From Bacillus sp. B1-b2 (lineage in GTDB: Bacteria > Bacillota > Bacilli > Bacillales > Cytobacillaceae): 64,000 nt of DNA. Below are positions 8,301 to 16,754 of the stretch, one piece after another. Each line of letters begins with the position of its first letter. The first letter of the stretch is position 1. The stretch is from contig NZ_WEHU01000014.1 of NCBI RefSeq assembly GCF_009183415.1, positions 1 through 64,000 of the forward strand. Direction: 5' to 3'. Made by a program: the position numbers and the translations under genes. The notes under the pieces were generated by a model. The model saw nothing but the letters and a program-made list of their open reading frames with translations. It made no database searches and was not told the origin of the DNA.

Positions 8301-10434
8301 TTATTTCTTCCAAGGAAACAACCAAGTATTAGATCATATTTTAGTATCAAATAACTTAGCAGATAAAACGACAGCAGATATGATTCACCTTAATGCAAAC
8401 TTTACAGAAGCAACTGGACAAGCATCTGACCATGATCCAGTATTAATTCAAGTAGATTTACCTGATTTAACAATCATTCATACAAATGATATTCATTCTG
8501 CTTTAGATAATGTCCCTAAAACAATAACAGCTCTGAAAGACATTAGAGGTGTAGCACCTAATTCACTTCTTCTTCATGCAGGAGATCAATTTACAGGAAC
8601 ATTATACTTTAATGAATTCCAAGGAAAAGCTGATTTAGCTTTACTTAACTTAATGGATATTGACGCGATGACTTTTGGGAACCATGAGTTTGATTTAGGA
8701 TCATCAGCAGAAGGCCACCAGGCATTGGCTAACTTTATTGATAAAGCAAATTTCCCATTTGTAAGTGCGAACGTTGATTTCTCGAAAGATGATAAATTTG
8801 CTAAAATATACAACGATTCTTTTGAATCTAATGCAAAAAAGGGCAATATCTACAATGGAATAATTAAAGAAGTAAACGGAGAGAAAGTCGGTATTTTCGG
8901 TTTAACAACAGAAGAAACAGCTGATATTTCTAGTCCAGGATCCATTGTGTTCGAAAACTATCTGAAAGAAGCTGAAAAAGCAGTTAAAGCTTTTGAAGAT
9001 GCAGGTGTTAACCGAATTGTCGCACTGACTCATATTGGATATGACGACAACGCAGCAATTGATAATGATTTAATTCTTGCTGAAAAAGTGGAAGGCATTG
9101 ACGTAATCGTTGGTGGACATAGTCATACAACATTAAGCAAACCAGATATTGTGGACAAAGATGAAACACCTACTGTTATTGTTCAAACTGGTAACTCAAA
9201 TAGTAACCTTGGCGTATTAAATGTAAGCTTTGATGAAAATGGTGTTGTGGACTCTTATGATGGGCACTTAATTGCTATCGGTTCTCAAGTAGAGGATGAA
9301 GAAGCAGTTAAAGAATTAGCATTTTACAAAGCAGAAGTTGATAAACTGTCTCAATCAAAAATTGGCGTGACTACAAAGTATGCTTTAGAAAGCCCACGTA
9401 CAAACGGTGATGATACAAAACCAAGTGTTCGTAAAAATGAGACAATCTTAGGAAACTTAATTACAGATGGAATGCTTGAGAAAGCAAAATCATTCACTGG
9501 TAAAAATGTCATTATGGCATTACAAAATGGTGGTGGTATCCGTGCATCAATTGACAAAGGTGATATCACTGTTGGAGAAGTAATCACAGTACTACCATTC
9601 AACAACACACTAGCAACTATGGATGTAACAGGTGCAGAATTAAAAGAAGCATTTGAAATTTCTCTAGGTCAATATCCAAAAGAAAACGGTGGCTTCTTAC
9701 ATGTAGCAGGTGGAAAAGTAGTATATGATAAAACAAAAGCAGCAGGAGAGCGCATTGTATCTGTTTCTTATTTAAATGAAGATGGTAAATATGTAAAAGT
9801 TCAAGATGATGTAACGTACACAATCGCAACAAATGCCTTTACTGCTAAAGGTGGCGATGGCTATGATGTTTTTGCTAAAGCATATGCAGAAGGACGTGTA
9901 ACTGATTTAGGACTTTCTGATTGGGAAAACTTCCGTGATCATTTAATTAGTATTGGATCTGATGGAATTCCTACAGAAGTGGAAGGAAGAATTCTTGATG
10001 TGACTCAAGTTACTGAAGAAGAGCCAGGAGACGGATCAGGTGAAACACCAGGAGACGGATCAGGTGAAACACCAGGAGACGGATCAGGTGAAACACCAGG
10101 AGACGGATCAGGTGAAACACCAGGAGACGGATCAGGTGAAACACCAGGAGACGGATCAGGTGAAACGCCAGGAGACGGATCAGGTGAAACGCCAGGAAAC
10201 GGATCAGGTGAAACGCCAGGGAACGGATCAGGTGAAACACCAGGAAACGGATCAGGCGAAACACCAGGAAAAGGATCAGGCCAAAATTCAGGACAAGACT
10301 CAGGAAAAACTTCTAATGAGCTTCCGAATACTGCAACAAACAGTTTTAATATGTTACTTGCAGGATTTATGTTACTAATAGTTGGTTTTGGTTTATACTT
10401 TGTTAAGAGAAGAAATGCTAAAACTAATTCTTAA
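5356..10434 (+). CDS. Wall-anchored multidomain nuclease / 5'-nucleotidase (YhcR-like)
   Basis: A 1692-residue exported surface enzyme predicted to degrade extracellular nucleic acids and dephosphorylate nucleotides. In order: a basic signal peptide (1-32); a lamin-tail-like domain (LLISEYIEG, about 38-200); an OB-like domain (about 205-335); a chitobiase C-terminal-like Ig module (about 395-475); a second OB-like region; an endonuclease/exonuclease/phosphatase domain (about 730-1030, with AYNIENFS, GNHLNSKGG, AGDMNDF and SDHDPVL); a calcineurin-like metallophosphatase (from about 1038, with HTNDIHSA, HAGDQ, GNHEFD and GGHSHT); and a 5'-nucleotidase C-terminal domain (about 1320-1500). Eleven eight-residue repeats follow, then the sortase motif LPNTA (from residue 1656), a membrane helix and a basic tail. 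B. subtilis YhcR has a similar layout. The gene is single, between two terminators. The product probably scavenges phosphate and nucleosides at the wall. Confidence 0.93.
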   Translation: MKRRNKRNLSIITIIAIFFSLFSPVANLNVKAETVVATDLLISEYIEGSSNNKAIELYNGTGADLDLSQYSLVKYTNGVEENQSKLTLSGTLKKGETYVVYNNQADDKIKAKGNLENSSVINFNGNDPIVLLKGETIIDSIGQVGSAADFAKDVTLIRNSDVLTGDSNITDAFDSSTEWESKGINFFDGLGTHTLGTVIPEEPTPPVTAISVADARELGAGNTVTIEGIATTNTGLWGGSTFYMQDESAGMFVYASPKSVKPGEKVRITGELKTYKNELEIVPTSLDILSSENELPAAESVKEVTASTQGELLKLQNVTISEMSKDSYGTATFQAVFETGEKVTVIHDNRTGSTYDDLIKHYKEGDKVHLTGLGSIDDTGFHLKTTGLESYDLVNKPAVFTTQTQGVVPADTKVELNSGLENAVIYYTTDGSTPTETSTKYTAPIALQTGETTIKAIAVVDGTVSDVFSFTFKILNTENIKIHDIQGKGHTSEYNKASVNNVTGVVTHVISGSSFVMQDVEGADTDKETSEAIEVYKSSHGVAVGDLVSVSGTVTEYGGGATLSKTQITEATIVKNGTAELPAPLVIGKDIIPPNKIIDNDEMKSFDPEEDGIDFWESVEYMRVSFPDALVVGAPYSNDVPIIVESTTNNTLNNQGGLNIAKDDYNPEKIFLDNVGSNFQPGDQFNGDVVGVITYASNGYQLAVDKNELPSVTKSNLTQEVTHIVPAEDKLTVAAYNIENFSNNKSNTPDAKVAKIAKSFVENMKSPDVITLVEVQDNDGETNSGNSDASESYERLINAIVAAGGPTYKWTDVAPVNNTNGGAPGGNIRVGYLYNPERVSLVEGTKGAATEANGWTEAGNLTLNPGVVNPDAFSDTRKPIAAEFEFKGQRVVVIGNHLNSKGGDESLWGSNQPPKLGSEAERIKLAQEVNNFIKAGLEKNPGLNVVVAGDMNDFEFTPALDTLKGDILTNMVEKVPAEDRFSYFFQGNNQVLDHILVSNNLADKTTADMIHLNANFTEATGQASDHDPVLIQVDLPDLTIIHTNDIHSALDNVPKTITALKDIRGVAPNSLLLHAGDQFTGTLYFNEFQGKADLALLNLMDIDAMTFGNHEFDLGSSAEGHQALANFIDKANFPFVSANVDFSKDDKFAKIYNDSFESNAKKGNIYNGIIKEVNGEKVGIFGLTTEETADISSPGSIVFENYLKEAEKAVKAFEDAGVNRIVALTHIGYDDNAAIDNDLILAEKVEGIDVIVGGHSHTTLSKPDIVDKDETPTVIVQTGNSNSNLGVLNVSFDENGVVDSYDGHLIAIGSQVEDEEAVKELAFYKAEVDKLSQSKIGVTTKYALESPRTNGDDTKPSVRKNETILGNLITDGMLEKAKSFTGKNVIMALQNGGGIRASIDKGDITVGEVITVLPFNNTLATMDVTGAELKEAFEISLGQYPKENGGFLHVAGGKVVYDKTKAAGERIVSVSYLNEDGKYVKVQDDVTYTIATNAFTAKGGDGYDVFAKAYAEGRVTDLGLSDWENFRDHLISIGSDGIPTEVEGRILDVTQVTEEEPGDGSGETPGDGSGETPGDGSGETPGDGSGETPGDGSGETPGDGSGETPGDGSGETPGNGSGETPGNGSGETPGNGSGETPGKGSGQNSGQDSGKTSNELPNTATNSFNMLLAGFMLLIVGFGLYFVKRRNAKTNS
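10024..10287 (+). repeat. Eleven tandem 24-bp repeats coding a Pro/Gly/Asp/Ser wall-spanning stalk
   Basis: The unit codes PGDGSGET: seven copies with Asp, then three with Asn, then one degenerate PGKGSGQN. Nucleotide identity between units is very high, with synonymous changes (ACA/ACG, GGA/GGG) concentrated in the later units. Placed between the catalytic domains and LPNTA, the repeat should act as a flexible spacer across the wall. Copy number is expected to vary by slippage. Its regularity also creates long open frames in other phases, which are not genes. Confidence 0.95.
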
Positions 10435-10580
10435 GTAATAAATAGAGAGTTTTGATTTTCCACATCTTCATCCTAATTCATAGGGTGAAGGTGGGAGGCA
10501 ATGAAAACCCACTCTATCCTGAAGTAAATGAAAAGGCCCTGCTAACTAAGGGAAGTTATAAGGGGTTAGCTAGCTTGAAG

Positions 10581-10612
10581 AAGATGATCTCTGTAAAAGG
10601 GGTCATCTTTTC
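10581..10612 (+). terminator. Hairpin terminator downstream of the surface nuclease
   Basis: AAGATGATCTC pairs with GGGGTCATCTT (with G-T wobbles) across a short loop and runs into TTTT. It lies about 150 bases beyond the stop. The 10440-10640 stretch codes nothing recognisable. Confidence 0.6.
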
Positions 10613-10736
10613 TATGGGAAAGAATATCCCAAGATAGGAATCTAAAAAGCTTACAGAAAGATATTTGTAATTGATTAAAGCTACAGAAAAAATATCGATA
10701 GTGATAGAAGACAATTGGTCAACAATTTTTTCATAG

Positions 10737-10783
10737 AATAAGACCTAAACCCTTTTGTGTTCGAAAAAGGATTTAGGTCTTAT
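10737..10783. terminator. Second, possibly bidirectional terminator
   Basis: AATAAGACCTAAA and TTTAGGTCTTATT form a perfect stem with an inner CCTTTT/AAAAGG extension. A-rich and T-rich flanks allow it to work in both directions, for the nuclease gene on the plus strand and the gntR gene on the minus strand. Confidence 0.7.
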
Positions 10784-10952
10784 TTCTATTATGTATATGA
10801 TTATAACTTCATTATAGTATGTTGCACTGTTGATAATAAAGGAAACCAATAATATGGAGGAAAAAAATAAGCTCGTTTCAGGTAGTCAGTTTGTCTTACT
10901 GTCCACTATGAAAGGAGCAGATTTATTTTCCAATACGATTATGTAGTTAGAT

Positions 10953-11573
10953 CTAGCTTTGAAAATAATATTTTTCAGTATTTGAGATGTGTTCTTTTAA
11001 TTGAATTATGGCGTTGTTAAGATCACCCTCAATTATTTGATCAATAAGCAAAAGGTGTTCTTCTGCTCCACCAAGAGTTCTTCTTTCAGTAAAAAAATCT
11101 TGGGTACGAACTCGTTGAAAGTCATCAGAAAGGCTATTTAAAAATTTAATTATATACTTATTACGACACATCGAATTTATATAATTGTGAAATTCATAGT
11201 CTAACTGGTGAAGCTTTTTATAATCTTTATTCTCAATATTGATAATAGATTCATTTTTAAACTTTAATAATGTTTCGGAATCTAGGTGAGGAAATGCGAG
11301 TTCAAATGCAACAGGTTCAACAATATGTCTTGATTGGAACAATTCTTTAATATTTTGAGTGGTTAGGGTAGTAACGAATGTTCCTTTTTTAGGAATAATT
11401 TGTACTAAATTTTCAGTTTCTAATGCATTAATTGCTTCCCTTACTGGAGTTCTACTTACACCAAAAAGTTCAGCTAACTTAGTTTCCTCTAAATATTCAC
11501 CCTCACTAAGTTCATTATTTAGAATTTTACTTTTTAATAGTGTATACACCTTTTGTTTTAAGCTTTGTGTCAT
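10953..11573 (-). CDS. GntR-family transcriptional regulator, FCD type
   Basis: A 206-residue DNA-binding regulator. The N-terminal winged helix-turn-helix contains the FadR-like signature ELFGVSRTPVREAINALE. The C-terminal all-helical FCD effector domain begins near residue 75, with the metal/ligand-type residues of the family (ESxxIVEP..AFELA and DYEFHNYI). The start is taken at ATG 11573 because GGGTG lies at suitable distance; an in-frame GTG at 11582 is the alternative. It is transcribed away from the sugar-acid operon at 11826 and is presumably its local repressor, released by a pathway intermediate. A GTGTATACAC palindrome inside its own 5' coding region (11540-11549) resembles the operators in front of the operon and may give autoregulation. 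Confidence 0.88.
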   Translation of the reverse strand: MTQSLKQKVYTLLKSKILNNELSEGEYLEETKLAELFGVSRTPVREAINALETENLVQIIPKKGTFVTTLTTQNIKELFQSRHIVEPVAFELAFPHLDSETLLKFKNESIINIENKDYKKLHQLDYEFHNYINSMCRNKYIIKFLNSLSDDFQRVRTQDFFTERRTLGGAEEHLLLIDQIIEGDLNNAIIQLKEHISNTEKYYFQS

Positions 11574-11727
11574 ACTTTTCACCCAACTCTATTTGTTAAC
11601 CTTAAAATACGGTTATCTTATTGTACCATATTTTTAAAAAAATAATAAAAATTAACTTTAAATAGTTTTTCAAGGGAATTTGAATATAAATAGGGAAAAA
11701 ATATTTTATATTCTTTTAAAGAAAGGG

Positions 11728-11785
11728 TTTACATTATATCAATCAGTTGGTATTATATTTCTTGTATACACGAAGTATACGAGAA
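11728..11785 (+). promoter_or_regulatory. SigA-type promoter with tandem GTATAC operators
   Basis: A -35 box TTTACA (11728-11733), a 17-base spacer and a -10 box TATTAT (11751-11756) form a good vegetative promoter. Immediately downstream, around the expected start point, two GTATAC palindromes (11764-11769 and 11775-11780) lie 11 bases apart inside a larger inverted repeat (TTCTTGTATAC / GTATACGAGAA, 11759-11785). Operators of this TTGTATACAA type are known for FCD-GntR regulators, so binding by the divergent regulator is a reasonable inference. Confidence 0.7.
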
Positions 11786-11825
11786 ATATATATAGTATGT
11801 CTCAATACAGTGGGGTGATGGAAAA

Positions 11826-13121
11826 TTGATTAAGATTGGTATTATAGCTGATGATTTTACAGGAGCCGGAGATGCTGCTTCATTCTTAAAATTAGAAAAT
11901 GCAAATTGTATCTTAGTTAATGGTGTTCCTAAAGAAGATTTTAAATTAGATAATAATATGGATGTTGTTGTCATTGCGTTAAAAACAAGAAGTGTATCTA
12001 AAGAAGAAGCAATTAGTGAGGTAAATCAGGCATATGATTTTTTGAATAAAATCGGTACTAGAATGATTTATTTTAAATATGGTTCAACATTTGATTCAAC
12101 AGCTGACGGAAATATAGGTCCAGTATTAGATCATTTACTAGAGAAAATGAATGTAAAATATACGCTTCTTTCGCCAGCTTTACCAATAAATAATCGAAAA
12201 GTAGAAGATGGTATTTTATACGTAGATGGTTTACCAATTGACCAAACACATATGAGATTTCATCCACTAAATCCAATGGATGAAAGTGATTTAAAGATAT
12301 TATTAGAAAGACAGAGTAAATATAAAGTATTTAAATTAACGATTTCTCAAATGGAGAACTTTTTATCAGATGTAGAATCCTTCGATAAGTATATAAATGA
12401 AAAATCGGAAGAAAATGAAAAGTTTTATCTTGCTGTGGATTATTTTAAAGAGGAACATGGCAAAATAATCGCTGAATTATTTGGAGATTTAAAGCTGTTT
12501 AGTGGATCTTCGGCACTGCCGGCTTGGTTATATAAAACTTTAGCTCAATCTAGAAAAGACTTTGTTCCAGTTGACTACTCTACTAATGAAGATAAATCAA
12601 CTACAATAAGGGGTGGAGTATTAGCAGGAAGTTTATCTCAAGCTACTCAAAGTCAGATAGCCACCTTTATAAACAAAGGCTATGCTAGTTATTCCATTCA
12701 AGTAAGAGAATTATTAAACTCTATTGACACAGTAAAAAAAGAGATTATGTATTTTATTGATGAGAATCTAGACAATGTATTTATTATCTATAGTGAAAAA
12801 AATAAAGATGATAATCCAGAGATTCATAATAAAGTGGGTGCTCTTGTAGAAGAAGTATTATCATTTGCAGGGGAATATTCAATAGATAAAGGAATTAATA
12901 GTTTAGTAGTTGCAGGGGGAGAAACATCTGGAGCTGTAGTCAAAAATATGAATCCTAATACTTTTTATATCGGAGAGGTTATTAGTCCGGGAGTGCCTGT
13001 GTTAATCCCAAATAATTATCAGAATTTGCAAGTTGTTTTGAAATCTGGGAATTTCGGAGAAGCCAACTTTTTTGTTGAAGCATTAGAAAAAATGAATGGA
13101 GGGAACGATAGTGGACGATAA
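11826..13121 (+). CDS. Four-carbon acid sugar kinase family protein (OtnK-like, DUF1537)
   Basis: A 431-residue cytoplasmic kinase. The N-terminal substrate domain opens with IGIIADDFTGAGDAA, the family hallmark. The C-terminal nucleotide-binding domain carries LVVAGGETSGAVV and ISPGVPVL. Characterised relatives phosphorylate 3-oxo-tetronates (OtnK), D-threonate/D-erythronate (DtnK) or oxo-isoapionate. With the class II aldolase next door, OtnK-type chemistry is most likely: 3-oxo-tetronate to its 4-phosphate, ahead of decarboxylation to dihydroxyacetone phosphate. The start is a TTG behind GGGGTG. It is the first gene of an operon under the GTATAC-type operators. The exact substrate is not determinable from sequence. 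Confidence 0.85.
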   Translation: MIKIGIIADDFTGAGDAASFLKLENANCILVNGVPKEDFKLDNNMDVVVIALKTRSVSKEEAISEVNQAYDFLNKIGTRMIYFKYGSTFDSTADGNIGPVLDHLLEKMNVKYTLLSPALPINNRKVEDGILYVDGLPIDQTHMRFHPLNPMDESDLKILLERQSKYKVFKLTISQMENFLSDVESFDKYINEKSEENEKFYLAVDYFKEEHGKIIAELFGDLKLFSGSSALPAWLYKTLAQSRKDFVPVDYSTNEDKSTTIRGGVLAGSLSQATQSQIATFINKGYASYSIQVRELLNSIDTVKKEIMYFIDENLDNVFIIYSEKNKDDNPEIHNKVGALVEEVLSFAGEYSIDKGINSLVVAGGETSGAVVKNMNPNTFYIGEVISPGVPVLIPNNYQNLQVVLKSGNFGEANFFVEALEKMNGGNDSGR

Positions 13122-13692
13122 ATTAAAGCAAATGATGGATGATGCCATTTGGGTCGGAAAAAATTTATTCTCACGAGGTAAAGTAAGTGGTTCTGCTGCG
13201 AACTTAAGTTTCAGATATGATAATAAGATTTACATTACTAGAAGTGGTTCTTGTTTTGGTAGATTAGACATAGATGACTTTTCGATTTTGTCACTAGATG
13301 GAACTGTGTTAAATGAGATCAAACCTAGTAAAGAGTGGCCATTACATTTAGCATTATTTCAAAAAGACCAATCGGCTGAGGCAGTAATTCATACTCATAG
13401 CACTTATGCAACATATTGGTCTTGTCAAAAATGGGATGGATTATCGGAATTAATACCTACTCCTACACCATATTTAAAAATGAAAGTAGGAGAGGTAGGC
13501 TTTGTTCCATATGCTCCTCCAGGAACGCAAGGATTGTTTGAGGCATTTGAAAACTCACTAAAAGAGACAAATTGTTATTTACTTGAAAATCATGGACCAA
13601 TCTTAGCTGATAAAACAATGTTAGATGCTTTTTATGCTATAGAGGAATTAGAAGAGGCTTCAAAAAATGCGTACTTACTTAAAACATTATAG
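13111..13692 (+). CDS. Class II aldolase/adducin family protein (OtnC-like)
   Basis: A 193-residue metal-dependent aldolase or decarboxylase. The GSAANLSFR substrate loop, SKEWPLH acidic residue, HTHSTY metal-binding pair and ENHG third histidine are all present. In OtnK/OtnC operons this protein decarboxylates 3-oxo-tetronate 4-phosphate to dihydroxyacetone phosphate, which is the inferred role here. I place the start at GTG 13111, since GGAGGG (13098-13103) sits seven bases ahead; an in-frame ATG at 13096 lacks a site. It overlaps the end of the kinase gene by 11 bases, so the two are translationally coupled. Confidence 0.85.
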   Translation: MDDKLKQMMDDAIWVGKNLFSRGKVSGSAANLSFRYDNKIYITRSGSCFGRLDIDDFSILSLDGTVLNEIKPSKEWPLHLALFQKDQSAEAVIHTHSTYATYWSCQKWDGLSELIPTPTPYLKMKVGEVGFVPYAPPGTQGLFEAFENSLKETNCYLLENHGPILADKTMLDAFYAIEELEEASKNAYLLKTL

Positions 13693-13845
13693 GGGGATGT
13701 TGTTAAGTTAATAGAATTAGTGGGGGGAAATTTACTTTTATTCTATTGAGCTGTCACTGAATTCAGTATTGTAGTGTGTATGTAAAATAATATTAATTTA
13801 AGTAAATCACCAATTATAACATTATGAACTTAGGGAGAAGTTATT

Positions 13846-15117
13846 ATGGGAATTGAAACTTTAACAATTATTTCAGTAGTTGTATTACTATTAATGTTTG
13901 TTATAAATGCAAAGTTACCTATTAATATGGGGATATTAGGTTTCGTTGCTACGTTTATTTTGGCCATTATTACTGGTGTTTCTGAGGATACGATTTTCGG
14001 AGAGTTTCCAGTAAACTTATTCATCATTTTAACAGGGGTTACCTACTTTTTTGGTATTTTACAAGATAATGGAACAATTGATTTAATTACAGCGTCTTCT
14101 TTGAAACTGGTAAAAGGAAAAAGAATGCTTATTCCTTGGATTATGTTTTTCCTAGAATTATTATTAACGAGTATTGGAACACAGGGAACTGCAGCTATTA
14201 TCATAGTAGCTCCGATTGCTTTACGTTTAGCTCATAAAATTGGGTTTAATCAGTTAGGAATGTCCTTAATGGTTGCTTGGGGGATGGTTGGAGGAATCTT
14301 CTCACCATTAAACGTTATGGGAATTATCGTTCGAGGGGTAGTGGAAGAGAGTGGCATTGCATTTAATGCCAATACACTATACTTACTTTCTACGTTATTC
14401 TCGGTAGGATTAGCTTTACTAACTTTTATCATCTTTGGCGGATTTAGAAAATCAAAAGCAAATGACACAAGCAAAATTTCTGAAGAAAATGCAGAATTAC
14501 AAGCAATTTTAAATCCAACTATTGAAGTTACAACTTATCGTATAGTATCTTTATTAGCATTAGTAACTTTAATCATTTTAGGTATGGTTTTTGAAATGAA
14601 TATGGGATTTGCCGGATTAACACTTGGTCTTTTACTTGCGTTATTTGATACGAAGCGACAAAAAGAAATTGTAAGCAAAATTCCATGGAGCATCATCTTA
14701 ATGGTTTCGGGGATAGTGACATATGTGGGAGTACTGGAACAAATCGGTGTAACAGAGTACATTACAGATATGATTTCACAAGTAGAAAATCCGATCATTG
14801 CCATATTAGTGACATGTTATATTGGTGGAGTTATTTCAGCATTTGTTTCAACGACAGGTTTCCTTGGTGCTGTGGTGCCATTATTAATTCCAATGTTAGC
14901 TACAGGAGATATCTGGGTTATGGGAGCGATCGCAGCTGTTTGTATCGCTTCAAGTATAGTTGATATCTGTCCATTCTCAACGACAGGAGCCATTTTTGTA
15001 GCGAATGCTCAAGGTGAAGCAAAAGCAACATTCTATAATCATTTGTTAAAAGCTTCCGTCTTTATTATTGCTGTAGGTCCTCTCGTAGCATGGTTAGTGT
15101 ATGTAGCATTTTTCTAA
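13846..15117 (+). CDS. MatC/SLC13-like organic anion permease
   Basis: A 423-residue polytopic membrane protein with about eleven hydrophobic segments in two repeated halves (split near residue 205 by a charged loop, FRKSKANDTSKISEEN). The GTQGTAAIII and FVSTTGFLGAVVP segments are placed as the re-entrant loops of the ion transporter superfamily, which includes the MatC dicarboxylate carriers. In this operon it probably imports the tetronate or related sugar acid. It lies 150 bases after the aldolase gene with its own GGGAG site and before the oxidoreductase. Confidence 0.75.
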   Translation: MGIETLTIISVVVLLLMFVINAKLPINMGILGFVATFILAIITGVSEDTIFGEFPVNLFIILTGVTYFFGILQDNGTIDLITASSLKLVKGKRMLIPWIMFFLELLLTSIGTQGTAAIIIVAPIALRLAHKIGFNQLGMSLMVAWGMVGGIFSPLNVMGIIVRGVVEESGIAFNANTLYLLSTLFSVGLALLTFIIFGGFRKSKANDTSKISEENAELQAILNPTIEVTTYRIVSLLALVTLIILGMVFEMNMGFAGLTLGLLLALFDTKRQKEIVSKIPWSIILMVSGIVTYVGVLEQIGVTEYITDMISQVENPIIAILVTCYIGGVISAFVSTTGFLGAVVPLLIPMLATGDIWVMGAIAAVCIASSIVDICPFSTTGAIFVANAQGEAKATFYNHLLKASVFIIAVGPLVAWLVYVAFF

Positions 15118-15180
15118 GAGATAATGAAAACGGTTAAGTAGATATATGGTGAAATTTATGGAAAGCGGAGGTAGAAAGAA

Positions 15181-16551
15181 ATGGATTATACGAAGTTACT
15201 TGATTATAATAAAAAGATTAAGCTAGGTATTGTTGGAGCTTCTCAAGGTTTTGGCTATACATCATTGGTTCAAATAAAAAATGTAGAGCAAATTGATATT
15301 CACATCGTTTGTTCCATAGATATGGATGCAAGCTACAATGCATTAATTGAGAGCGGATACAATAAAGAGAAAATCGTTATCTGCCATAATGTAGAGGAAA
15401 TGAAGCAAACAAATGAAAGCGATATAATTGTAGTAGATGATTATAAATTGGTTTTGGAATCAGGTATCTCTTCTGTATTAGAGGCAACTGGTAACATAGA
15501 TGTTGGAACGTACATTGCTGAAAATGCATTAACAAAAGGAATTAATGTTTATATGGTTTCTAAGGAAACAGATAGTTTCAGTGGAACTTATTTTAACCAA
15601 TTAGCACATGAAAATGACGCTGTTTATGCTCTAGTAAATGGAGATCAACCCCGCAATTTAGTAGATTTATATTCTTGGGGAAAACTACTGGGTCTAAACA
15701 TTGTAGCAGCTGGTAAATCTAGTGAATATGATTTTGTATATGATAGAGACTCTGGCCAAATCACCTATACAGACGGAAAAGAAGTATACTATAATGCACC
15801 TGAGATAATGAATGCTTGGGAATATGAAGATACAAATACATTACAACAAAGATATGAAGTTTTAAAAGAACTTACTGGAACAATTGCGGCAGATGTTTGC
15901 GAAATAAATTTAGTATCTAACGTAACTGGTTTAATACCAGCAGCTGCAGGACTTAATTATCCAATTGCAAAAGCTAACGAATTAGCAGATGTTTTTGTAC
16001 CGAAAGAAGATGGTGGGATATTAGATCGATCTGGGGTTGTAGATGTCTTTTATCAATTAAGAGAAAAGCATGAACCTAGTTTCGCGGGTGGCGTATTTAT
16101 TGTTTTTGAGCTTAATAACGAAACTCTAGTTGACCTGTTAAGAGGAAAAGGTCATGTTATTAGTAAGAATGGAAAATACGGTTGTATTTATCATCCATTC
16201 CACATGATGGGACTAGAAGCACCATTGTCAATCATACTTGGAGAACGTCTAGGAGTAGGAACACGCAATGATACTCGCCAAGTATCCGTTATGGTAGGAG
16301 TTGCCGAGGAAGATATGCAAGCAGGACATACCTTTACCGTATATGGACATCATCATGAAATTAAAAATGTTAAACCTCAATTATTTGAAAGAAAAGAAGC
16401 GAAAGATGCTGTTCCATTCTATTTACTAAATAATGTAACATTGAAAAATAATGTGAATAAAGGGGATGTAATTTGTTTCGAGGATATTGAAGATGCTTCG
16501 ACTCAAAATAACGCATTTGAAATTTATGAAAAAGGTTTATTGGTAGAGTAG
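15181..16551 (+). CDS. NAD(P)-dependent homoserine-dehydrogenase-like oxidoreductase with C-terminal SAF domain (COG4091 type)
   Basis: A 456-residue protein. An N-terminal Rossmann fold begins near residue 15 (LGIVGASQGFGY) and runs through a homoserine-dehydrogenase-like region with GDQPRNLVDL and an EATGNIDVG segment. A C-terminal SAF-like domain (about residues 385-445, FYLLNNVTLKNNVNKGD) completes it. The family is widely present but poorly characterised. As the last gene of a tetronate-type operon, and the only dehydrogenase in it, it may produce the 3-oxo acid used by the kinase. Known pathways use LtnD or DenD for that step, and these are unrelated. Good GGAGG start; a terminator follows. 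Confidence 0.75.
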   Translation: MDYTKLLDYNKKIKLGIVGASQGFGYTSLVQIKNVEQIDIHIVCSIDMDASYNALIESGYNKEKIVICHNVEEMKQTNESDIIVVDDYKLVLESGISSVLEATGNIDVGTYIAENALTKGINVYMVSKETDSFSGTYFNQLAHENDAVYALVNGDQPRNLVDLYSWGKLLGLNIVAAGKSSEYDFVYDRDSGQITYTDGKEVYYNAPEIMNAWEYEDTNTLQQRYEVLKELTGTIAADVCEINLVSNVTGLIPAAAGLNYPIAKANELADVFVPKEDGGILDRSGVVDVFYQLREKHEPSFAGGVFIVFELNNETLVDLLRGKGHVISKNGKYGCIYHPFHMMGLEAPLSIILGERLGVGTRNDTRQVSVMVGVAEEDMQAGHTFTVYGHHHEIKNVKPQLFERKEAKDAVPFYLLNNVTLKNNVNKGDVICFEDIEDASTQNNAFEIYEKGLLVE

Positions 16552-16566
16552 ATAATAGTATTGATG

Positions 16567-16601
16567 AAACACTAACTCCGTGACTGGGGTTAGTGTTTTT
16601 T
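16567..16601 (+). terminator. Terminator of the sugar-acid operon
   Basis: AACACTAACTCC pairs with GGGGTTAGTGTT and is followed directly by TTTTT. It begins about 16 bases after the oxidoreductase stop. Confidence 0.88.
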
Positions 16602-16670
16602 CTAACGTACATATCGATTATTAACAAGTTATTATTAGTAGTAATATGGGTTGTTTTATCTGAAACACAT

Positions 16671-16704
16671 AAAAAAGACAAGCATTAAGTAGCTTGTCTT
16701 TACT
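16671..16704 (-). terminator. Terminator of the glycine-rich protein gene
   Basis: AAAGACAAGC and GCTTGTCTTT form a ten-base stem. Read on the minus strand the hairpin is followed by a T-run (AAAAAA on the plus strand), so it ends the gene at 16755-17462. Confidence 0.8.
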
Positions 16705-16754
16705 TCTATTAACAGTATGAAAATCGGTTAGGACATTATGAGAAGTGACTTGTA

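Noticed and set aside
10024-10287. CRISPR-like tandem repeat
   Set aside because: Units are contiguous without spacers and code a regular peptide.
10010-10378. Long open frames on both strands over the 24-bp repeats (84 and 112 codons)
   Set aside because: Repeat DNA with a unit length divisible by three keeps all phases open; the frames are shadows of the stalk of the surface nuclease.
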